Assembly (NCBI GenBank): GCA_903881065.1
Contig: CAIRRW010000076.1
Coordinates: forward strand, 1 to 6,189
Length of the DNA: 6,189 nucleotides
Direction: 5' to 3'
DNA from: an uncultured Bacteroidota bacterium
GTDB taxonomy: Bacteria > Bacteroidota > Bacteroidia > 2-12-FULL-35-15
Shown here: positions 1-5,705 of the stretch, one piece after another
How positions within the stretch are numbered: the first letter of the stretch is position 1
Layout: the number at the start of each line of letters is the position of its first letter
Notes under the pieces: generated by a model
The model's input: the letters and a program-made list of their open reading frames with translations, nothing else
Told to the model about the DNA's origin: nothing
The model's database searches: none
Position numbers and translations under genes: made by a program

Positions 1-69
1 GAAAACATTCTATCGTAAATGAGTTAAAGTTATTTTTTTTATTTTCGCCGACTTTAAAATAAATTCTCA

Positions 70-525
70 ATGAAAAAACACCTTTTTATTATCAGAGCTT
101 TTTCTTTTGCTGCCTGTCATCAAAAAGAAATAACAAAAACAAATGATGGCGCTTCATCAACAAACACAGTAAAAACGGAAGAAGCAATAAATGAAGTAAT
201 AATAAATGCTTCTGTCGATATGAATGATAAAGGAGCGGCATATACTATAGATAGTGTAAAAGTTAAGGACGATATATTATCCGTATTTGTAAAATATTCA
301 GGAGGGTGCAAACCTCATAATTGGGATTTAATATCGAATGGGAAGTATTCTAAATCGCTTCCTCCGCAAATTGAAGTGGTATTAAAACATGCTAATAATA
401 ATGACAATTGCAGAAGATTAAGTTTCAGGGAACTTAAATTTAATGTTGCCAAACTCAAATACCCAGGCAACAAAACGATAGCGATAAAATTGGCTGATAA
501 AGAAGTGCACTATACTTCAAAATAA
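70..525 (+). CDS. Small putative lipoprotein of unknown function
   Basis: This 151-residue protein has a short export signal. A KK start and a hydrophobic stretch are followed by Cys16 in the context FAAC, which resembles a lipobox, so the product may be a lipid-anchored periplasmic or outer-membrane protein. Residues 20-40 are a Thr/Asn/Glu-rich linker. The remainder looks like a small beta-rich domain. It contains GGC (78-80), a SLPPQ segment (96-100) and NDNC (111-114), so Cys80 and Cys114 could form a disulfide. From memory, small Bacteroidota lipoproteins share the pattern GGC ... SLPP ... C followed by a conserved L-x-F segment, but I know no function for them. Arg9 inside the hydrophobic core is odd for a signal peptide. 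No Shine-Dalgarno precedes the ATG. A weak -7-like TATTTTCG lies at 40-47, without a convincing -33 box. The gene reads on the same strand as its downstream neighbour, 74 bases away, and no terminator is seen between them. Confidence 0.75.
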   Translation: MKKHLFIIRAFSFAACHQKEITKTNDGASSTNTVKTEEAINEVIINASVDMNDKGAAYTIDSVKVKDDILSVFVKYSGGCKPHNWDLISNGKYSKSLPPQIEVVLKHANNNDNCRRLSFRELKFNVAKLKYPGNKTIAIKLADKEVHYTSK

Positions 526-565
526 AACTACATGTTTCAAAATTATGATTTATCTACAATAATAG

Positions 566-594
566 TTTGGATTCAAAATAAATATTTACATTTG
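566..594 (+). promoter_or_regulatory. Bacteroidota-type promoter for the 600-1139 gene
   Basis: TTTG at 566-569 and TACATTTG at 587-594 match the Bacteroidota -33 (TTTG) and -7 (TAnnTTTG) consensus. The 17-base spacer is slightly shorter than the usual 19-21. The -7 box ends only five bases before the ATG at 600, so transcription would begin at or very near the start codon. Confidence 0.45.
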
Positions 595-599
595 AACCG

Positions 600-1139
600 A
601 TGAATATCACAAAAAAAATAGCCGCATATTTTCTTCTTGCTATTTTCCTGTTCAATACAATGGGATATTTTATTGCTTTTCAGGCAATGCAATTCCAGAT
701 AAAATCACATGTTATTTCCGAAATTAATTTAGGTATTAAAACTGATGCCGAAACAATTATTACCATCAATAAAAATGATATTTCCAAAATTGACTGGGAA
801 GAATCAGGAAAAGAAATGGTATATAATAATAAGCGATATGATATAGTAAAGAGTACCGAAAATAATAATTCGATTACTTATTATTGTATTAATGATACAC
901 AGGAAGAAACTTTATATTCAAATCTTGATGAGCATATTAATATGCATATCGCAACCAATAAACCGACAACCAGCCATTCATCAAAAAATTTAGTGAATGA
1001 TGTAGTTAAAATTTTCTTCGCCAATCAATACCAGTTTTCATTCACAAATAAAGCAACATCAGTTTGCTTTTTACCTTTCAGAGTTAATTATACTTCTGAA
1101 TCCATCACAACAAATTCACCACCACCGCAGTTTGTTTAA
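600..1139 (+). CDS. Small single-span membrane protein, TonB-receptor-associated type
   Basis: This 179-residue protein has an N-terminal hydrophobic segment at about residues 7-28 after KK, with no clear cleavage or lipobox site. It is probably an inner-membrane anchor with a periplasmic body. Residues about 50-115 contain an alternating hydrophobic stretch (ETIITINKNDISKIDW), then YNNKRYDIV (75-83), a YYCINDTQEE segment (94-103) and LDEH. The tail ends in a proline-rich NSPPPQFV. From memory, short Bacteroidota proteins with the same order (membrane anchor, W-x-E, 'Y-N-x-x-x-Y-D-V', 'CIND-x-x-E' and a PPP tail) are found beside TonB-dependent receptors. They have no assigned function, and this recollection needs a homology search. 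A receptor gene does follow here, but after an intervening protease gene. The ATG at 600 keeps the whole membrane segment; a later ATG at 660 (Met21) would lose most of it. It could be an accessory or sensor protein for the receptor, but that is inference. Confidence 0.75.
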   Translation: MNITKKIAAYFLLAIFLFNTMGYFIAFQAMQFQIKSHVISEINLGIKTDAETIITINKNDISKIDWEESGKEMVYNNKRYDIVKSTENNNSITYYCINDTQEETLYSNLDEHINMHIATNKPTTSHSSKNLVNDVVKIFFANQYQFSFTNKATSVCFLPFRVNYTSESITTNSPPPQFV

Positions 1140-1144
1140 GCTTC

Positions 1145-1188
1145 TTTGAGTCAAAGGGAGGATTAGCATTTAATTAGATTTTGACTCA
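1145..1188 (+). repeat. Inverted TGAGTCAAA repeat after the 600-1139 gene
   Basis: TGAGTCAAA at 1147-1155 is perfectly complementary to TTTGACTCA at 1180-1188, giving a nine-base-pair stem with a 24-base loop. The left arm is itself palindromic (TTTGA-G-TCAAA, 1145-1155). The repeat starts five bases after the stop codon. No T-tract follows, so it is a poor intrinsic terminator. It may be an operator-like site or a 3'-end mRNA hairpin. Confidence 0.4.
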
Positions 1189-1191
1189 TTG

Positions 1192-1300
1192 CTGTACCCG
1201 ACATTCTAAAGGTTTGTAGCTAAATCCTAAGTTTTAATCTGGTACAGGGTACCACTGCGCTCGGTGAATTAGAGAGCGCCGGGCGCGGACCGGTGCCACC
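1192..1300 (+). other. GC-rich structured element, possible leader RNA or ncRNA
   Basis: CTGTACC (1192-1198) pairs perfectly with GGTACAG (1241-1247). Within that loop, AGG/TTT at 1210-1215 and AAA/CCT at 1222-1228 can form a smaller stem around GTAGCT with one bulged T. The next base, 1248, begins GGTACC, which pairs with GGTGCC (1292-1297, one G-U). Enclosed in this helix is a perfect six-base-pair hairpin, GCGCTC (1257-1262) with GAGCGC (1274-1279). The stretch 1247-1300 is about 70% G+C (38 of 54 bases by hand count), in sharp contrast to the AT-rich flanks. It ends 40 bases before the protease ATG, so it could be in that gene's 5' leader. I checked it by eye against cobalamin, TPP, FMN, SAM, c-di-GMP and fluoride riboswitches, tRNA, SRP RNA and RNase P, and none fits. 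The strand is assumed from the neighbouring genes. The pairings are seen directly; transcription and function are inferred. Confidence 0.45.
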
Positions 1301-1340
1301 ATTTAAATATTAAATTATAAATGAAGAATTAGAATATATA

Positions 1341-3029
1341 ATGAAAAAAACAATTACCCTTTTAACATTAACCACATTACTTTCTACCAATTTATTAAAA
1401 GCACAGGACAGTCAGGGAGGCACACCATATAGTTTTGACCATTATTTAAGCGACAATACAATTGCTGCTGCAAGTACTCCCGATTTTGATTACAATCCTT
1501 TAATAGCATTATCCGAAATAAGAGTAAAACAAGGTACTTACGAACTTACCGATAAATTATTCGATGTAAGTTTTGATTTGACTAACAGTGGAACATGGAC
1601 AACATTGGAAAATGGAGACAGACTGTGGAAACTGAAAATCACTTCTCAGGGAGCAGTAAAAACAGGATTATATTATCAGAGTTTTTATTTGCCTAAAGGA
1701 GCAAAACTATTTGTTTATAATGACGACAGAAGCGAAACCGCAGGTGCATTTACATCAGCCAATAATGAAGATGCAAATGTGAATGATGGAATAATTTCTA
1801 CTCCCCAACTTACAGGCGAAACTCAGATAGTTGAATATTATGAACCTGCCAACGTAAAAGGTCAGGGGCATTTCAATATCTTTAGAATAGCACACCGTTT
1901 TAAAAGTGTTTTATCTGCTGAAACCTGTCAGTTAGATATTAACTGCCCTGATGGAAACAACTGGCAAACCGAAAAGCATGGAATTGTAAGAATATATGTT
2001 GTAATTGGCAGCCTTGCCGGTTATTGCAGCGGCTCACTGGTAAATAATACTGCACACGATTGTAAAAAATATATTCTTACTGCAATGCACTGCGCATTGG
2101 ACGAAACAACAGGAGTAGAAACTACTGCCTACAACCAATGGATATTTTATTTTGAATATGAACTGGCAGGATGCGCTACAGGTGCGGCTTTTTCCAATCA
2201 TACAAAAACAGGTTGTTCCAAGCGTTCAGGTGCGAACGATGGAGGAGGATCCACAGGTTCCGACTTTTTATTTTTAGAAATGACATCCACCACATTTCCT
2301 ACCGGAGTTACTCCATACTTTAATGGTTGGACTAATTCCAATACTGCAACTACAGGCGGTGTAGGGATTCATCATCCTGAAGGCGATGTTAAAAAAATAT
2401 CTACTTATACAGTTACTCCACTTTCAGATACTTGGGGAGGAAATGTTGCAGATACGCACTGGCAAATACTATGGGAAGCAGGTCATGGCAGTACTGAACC
2501 AGGTTCATCAGGTTCTCCTGTATTCAATAATAGTCATTTAATATTCGGCCATCTTACGGGAGGCGGTTCCTGTTGTGTTGTAAATGGTTGCCCTCCGGGT
2601 TCTTCCGGTACAGGTCCTTCCTATCCTGATGATTATGGAAAAGTGGCGTACGACTGGACTTCGGATGGAACAACAAATGCGTTGCGGTTGAAACCGTGGC
2701 TTGATCCTACTAGTTCAGGTGCTGTTACACTTGCAGGACAATATTGTACTACTTCAGGAATTGCAACTTATAATAATGATATTGATTTTAATATTTATCC
2801 AAATCCTAATAATGGAATTTTTAATCTTTCTTTCAAACTTAAACAACACTCGGATATTTATTTACGTGTATTAAATATAATGGGGGAACAAGTAAGTGAT
2901 AAAAAAATAAGCAATTCAATGGGTGGAACATTTGATATTGATTTATCAGCTCAAACTCAAGGTGTCTATTTTGTTGAGATAACAGCCAATGGAAAAACAG
3001 TTGTGAAAAAAGTAAGTGTGATTAAATAA
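1341..3029 (+). CDS. T9SS-secreted lysyl-endopeptidase-like serine protease
   Basis: This 562-residue extracellular protease should cleave proteins, probably after lysine. Residues 1-22 are a signal peptide ending LLKAQ. Residues about 23-188 look like a propeptide. The catalytic domain (about 189-470) is chymotrypsin-fold and resembles Achromobacter protease I (API), as I recall its sequence. The catalytic His250 is in LTAMHC, Asp308 in SDFLFLEM and Ser390 in TEPGSSGSPV. IHHPEGDVKKIS (343-354) and SGSLVNNTA (230-238) are also API-like. Asp430 aligns with the API lysine-specificity Asp225. Cys196/412, Cys202/278 and Cys229/251 align with the three API disulfides. Residues about 482-562 are a T9SS type A sorting domain with IYPNPNNG, a GEQV turn, GVYFVEI and a basic end; it directs secretion and is normally removed afterwards. 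Lys188, eight residues before Cys196, is a plausible self-processing site. An upstream ATG at 1321 hits a stop after three codons, so 1341 is the start. No Shine-Dalgarno is present. The receptor gene follows after 55 bases. Confidence 0.92.
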   Translation: MKKTITLLTLTTLLSTNLLKAQDSQGGTPYSFDHYLSDNTIAAASTPDFDYNPLIALSEIRVKQGTYELTDKLFDVSFDLTNSGTWTTLENGDRLWKLKITSQGAVKTGLYYQSFYLPKGAKLFVYNDDRSETAGAFTSANNEDANVNDGIISTPQLTGETQIVEYYEPANVKGQGHFNIFRIAHRFKSVLSAETCQLDINCPDGNNWQTEKHGIVRIYVVIGSLAGYCSGSLVNNTAHDCKKYILTAMHCALDETTGVETTAYNQWIFYFEYELAGCATGAAFSNHTKTGCSKRSGANDGGGSTGSDFLFLEMTSTTFPTGVTPYFNGWTNSNTATTGGVGIHHPEGDVKKISTYTVTPLSDTWGGNVADTHWQILWEAGHGSTEPGSSGSPVFNNSHLIFGHLTGGGSCCVVNGCPPGSSGTGPSYPDDYGKVAYDWTSDGTTNALRLKPWLDPTSSGAVTLAGQYCTTSGIATYNNDIDFNIYPNPNNGIFNLSFKLKQHSDIYLRVLNIMGEQVSDKKISNSMGGTFDIDLSAQTQGVYFVEITANGKTVVKKVSVIK

Positions 3030-3084
3030 TAAGTGAATACCAAAAACAGAATAATTAAATAAGTATCAATTAAATTAAAATCAA

Positions 3085-5544
3085 ATGAAAAAAAACATCT
3101 ACGCATCAGTATTGTTTGTAATGTTATGCCTCTCTACCATTGCACAAAACACATTATCGGGAAAAGTAAAAGAGGCATCAAAAGACAGTGCCGCATTGCC
3201 CGGCGTAACAATTTATATTCCCGATTTGAAATTAGGGGCTGTTACTAAAGAAGACGGAACATACAGCATTAACAACATTCCTAACGGAACTTTTTTAGTA
3301 CAGATAAGTTCGATAGGATATGCTTCGGAAACAAAGGAAATAAATGTAAAAGAATCGGCTACGCTTAATATTGTTTTAAGCCAGTCGACTATTGAATATA
3401 AAGAAGTGGTGGTTACCGGTGTTTCTTCGGCTACCGAAGCCAGAAGTAATCCGCAATCAGTGGATGTGGTAACGCATGATGATTTTGTGCAAAACAGTTC
3501 AAGCAACCTTATTGATGCAATTTCAGAAGTTGCTCCATCAGTAAATGGAATGACACTGGGGCCTGAAATATCGAAACCATTTATTCGCGGCTTGGGATAT
3601 AATCGTCTGGTAACTGTGAATGACGGCGTTCGTCAGGAAGGACAACAATGGTTTGATGAGTTCGGCGAAGAGATTGACGAATATTCAGTAGATAAAGTGG
3701 AGATATTAAAAGGGCCTACCGCATTGAGTTATGGCTCGGATGCATTTGCAGGAGTTATCAATATGTTGTCGGCCCCTACAGTGCCCGAAGGAACTATTAA
3801 AGGAAACGTGCTTGCAAATTATCAGACTAATAATGGATTGTTCGGTGAGTCGGTAAACCTTGCCGGCAACCAAAAGGGCTTTGTTTGGGATTTGCGTTAC
3901 AGTAATAAAATGGCGCATTGTTATCAGAACAAATATGATGGATATGTTGCCAATTCAGGTTATTCGGAAAGTAATATCAAGGCGATGGCAGGTATCAACC
4001 GCAAATGGGGATACACACACCTGACAATTTCTACAGTAGATATGCGCCTTGGAATTATTGAAGGTGCAAGAGACAGCGCAACAGGTAAATTTCTTCAGCA
4101 TTTTTCGGGCTTCGGAAACACAGACAGTATGGGCATTGCGCCGGAAAGTAATTTTACCAAGTATAATAATTTCCCTGTTATTCATCAGCACATCCGTCAT
4201 TACAAAGCAGTGCTTGATAACAGCTTTGCACTTGGCAGCGGAAGATTGGGAGTACGCTTGGGACTTCAGCAAAATTACCGTCAGGAAGCAAATGATATTA
4301 CCAAAACAGACAGTATAAGCGGTGGATATAATAATTACTTTTTCCTGCAGACCATTAATTATGATGTGCGATATACGTTGCCAGAGAAAAATCATTTTGA
4401 ATTTGCAGCAGGTGTAAACGGAATGCAGCAGAATTCGGAGGACAGAGGAATTGTGTTTGTTATTCCGGAGTATTCTATTTTTGATATCGGAGCATTTGCT
4501 ATTGCGAAGAAATCATTTAAAAAACTATCCATAAGCGGCGGACTGAGATACGACAGCCGTATGACGCAGGTAAAAGATATGTGGGTAAATTCGTTAAACG
4601 GAAAACGTATCTCCGGTCCTGTTGATTCTACTTCTTATCAACAGTTCACAGCAAGTACTGCTAATTTCTCGGGATTGTCAGGAAGCCTTGGTATTGCTTA
4701 TGATTTCAATGAAAATGTATATGGCAAATTAAATGTTTCGCGTGGTTACCGTGCTCCAAGTATTCCTGAAAGCGGTGCTAACGGAGTGCATGACGGAACT
4801 CCTTTTTATGAAATAGGCGACCCTAAATTAAAGGCAGAAAGCAGTTTGCAGGTAGATGCAACATTCGGAATTAATACAGAAGATTTTACGTTGGAAGCGG
4901 ATGCATTTTATAATCAAATCAACAATTATATTTTCCCTGAAAAACTACAGTCCAAACTTGGAGGCGATTCTGTTCGGGTGGATGTAGCTGCAGGTTTTGG
5001 CGGTCCGGTATTTAAATATGTTCAGGGAGATGCAGTACTTACCGGAGGTGAAGCAATATTTAATCTTCACCCTCATGCAATAAAAGGTTTTCACTGGAAC
5101 AACTCTTTCGGAATGGTAAATGCTATACAGTTGAATCAGCCTGATTCTTCCAGATATTTACCATACACACCTCCTTATAAATATCATTCGGAACTAAAAT
5201 TCGTTAAGGAGAAAATAGGAAGCTGCATGAAGAATTCCTATATCAAATTTGGCGTTGATTATTTCTTCGAACAGAATCATGTGTTTTATAAATTCGGAAA
5301 CGAAACCGTTACTCCTGAATATACATTATTTAATGTAGGTGTAGGTACTGATTTTTGCTGCAAGAAAAGAACTGCATGTTCATTATACATTGCTGTCAAC
5401 AATATAAGCGACGTGGCATATCAAAGCAGTATGAGCAGATTAAAATATGCTGACCCGAACAATGTTACCGGAAGAATAGGAGTGTATAACATGGGAAGAA
5501 ATGTGAGTATTAAATTAATTATCCCGATTGACATAAAACAATAA
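3085..5544 (+). CDS. TonB-dependent outer-membrane receptor
   Basis: This 819-residue receptor imports a substrate across the outer membrane using TonB-ExbB-ExbD energy. The signal peptide covers residues 1-20 (cleavage about A20-Q21). A carboxypeptidase-regulatory-like beta domain spans about 22-100 (LSGKVKE, LPGVTIYI, EDGTYSINNIPNG). The TonB box is YKEVVVTG (105-112). The plug domain, about 120-230, holds FIRGLGYNRL, NDGVRQEGQQW, VEILKGP and SYGSDAFAGVINM. The rest is a 22-strand-type barrel with the signature SRGYRAPSIPE (552-562), YEIGDPKLKAE (575-585) and LTGGEAIF (652-659). The length is typical. The 'RQEGQQW' and 'YEIG-P-LK' pattern occurs in receptors annotated for iron complexes, haem or zinc, so the substrate is undecided. 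The C-terminus, NVSIKLIIPIDIKQ, lacks the usual terminal aromatic residue, and a CC plus two single cysteines (714, 758, 759, 765) lie in the last strands. The A-rich leader has no Shine-Dalgarno. No hairpin separates this gene from the protease upstream, so co-transcription is likely, and a strong terminator follows. Confidence 0.93.
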   Translation: MKKNIYASVLFVMLCLSTIAQNTLSGKVKEASKDSAALPGVTIYIPDLKLGAVTKEDGTYSINNIPNGTFLVQISSIGYASETKEINVKESATLNIVLSQSTIEYKEVVVTGVSSATEARSNPQSVDVVTHDDFVQNSSSNLIDAISEVAPSVNGMTLGPEISKPFIRGLGYNRLVTVNDGVRQEGQQWFDEFGEEIDEYSVDKVEILKGPTALSYGSDAFAGVINMLSAPTVPEGTIKGNVLANYQTNNGLFGESVNLAGNQKGFVWDLRYSNKMAHCYQNKYDGYVANSGYSESNIKAMAGINRKWGYTHLTISTVDMRLGIIEGARDSATGKFLQHFSGFGNTDSMGIAPESNFTKYNNFPVIHQHIRHYKAVLDNSFALGSGRLGVRLGLQQNYRQEANDITKTDSISGGYNNYFFLQTINYDVRYTLPEKNHFEFAAGVNGMQQNSEDRGIVFVIPEYSIFDIGAFAIAKKSFKKLSISGGLRYDSRMTQVKDMWVNSLNGKRISGPVDSTSYQQFTASTANFSGLSGSLGIAYDFNENVYGKLNVSRGYRAPSIPESGANGVHDGTPFYEIGDPKLKAESSLQVDATFGINTEDFTLEADAFYNQINNYIFPEKLQSKLGGDSVRVDVAAGFGGPVFKYVQGDAVLTGGEAIFNLHPHAIKGFHWNNSFGMVNAIQLNQPDSSRYLPYTPPYKYHSELKFVKEKIGSCMKNSYIKFGVDYFFEQNHVFYKFGNETVTPEYTLFNVGVGTDFCCKKRTACSLYIAVNNISDVAYQSSMSRLKYADPNNVTGRIGVYNMGRNVSIKLIIPIDIKQ

Positions 5545-5586
5545 TCTTTGTTTAGTGAATGCAGAAATTAATTTTCTGACTCTTTA

Positions 5587-5622
5587 AAAAATCCTGCTTC
5601 GGTAATTCGAAGCGGGATTTTT
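5587..5622 (+). terminator. Intrinsic terminator after the receptor gene
   Basis: A 15-base-pair stem pairs 5587-5601 (AAAAATCCTGCTTCG) with 5608-5622 (CGAAGCGGGATTTTT), with one T-G wobble and a six-base loop GTAATT. The A and T runs at the stem ends make it usable in both directions. It lies 43 bases after the receptor stop codon and ends the upstream transcription unit. Confidence 0.9.
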
Positions 5623-5705
5623 AATTTAATAACCCTATTCAATTGTATTTATAATTACCAATTATCAACTACCTTTACGTTTTAAAATAATTTATTTAAA
5701 CACAA

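Noticed and set aside
1247..1270. CCACTG and GGTGAA resemble cobalamin-riboswitch boxes.
   Set aside because: They are in the wrong order and too close together, and the other conserved boxes are missing.
1280..1300. The minus strand reads GGTGGCACCGGT, like the T-box antiterminator motif.
   Set aside because: No stem I with specifier loop or terminator is visible, and no minus-strand gene lies downstream.
1241..1308. GGTACC, ACCGGTGCCACC and ATTTAAAT resemble cloning sites plus a Kozak sequence, suggesting vector contamination.
   Set aside because: No ATG follows GCCACC, the flanks are ordinary AT-rich host-like DNA, and the segment pairs with upstream flank sequence (1192-1198), so a natural origin is more likely.
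3030..3084. A possible terminator or promoter between the protease and the receptor.
   Set aside because: The 55 bases are AT-rich with no stem, T-tract or -33/-7 pair.
3213..4395. Several long open frames on the minus strand and one in another + frame inside the receptor gene.
   Set aside because: They overlap a clearly real receptor gene, show no recognisable protein features and are best explained as shadows of its coding sequence.
5676..5683. TACGTTTT as the -7 box of the MgtC-like gene.
   Set aside because: It matches seven of eight positions but has no TTTG at a suitable distance upstream, so it is not listed as a promoter.
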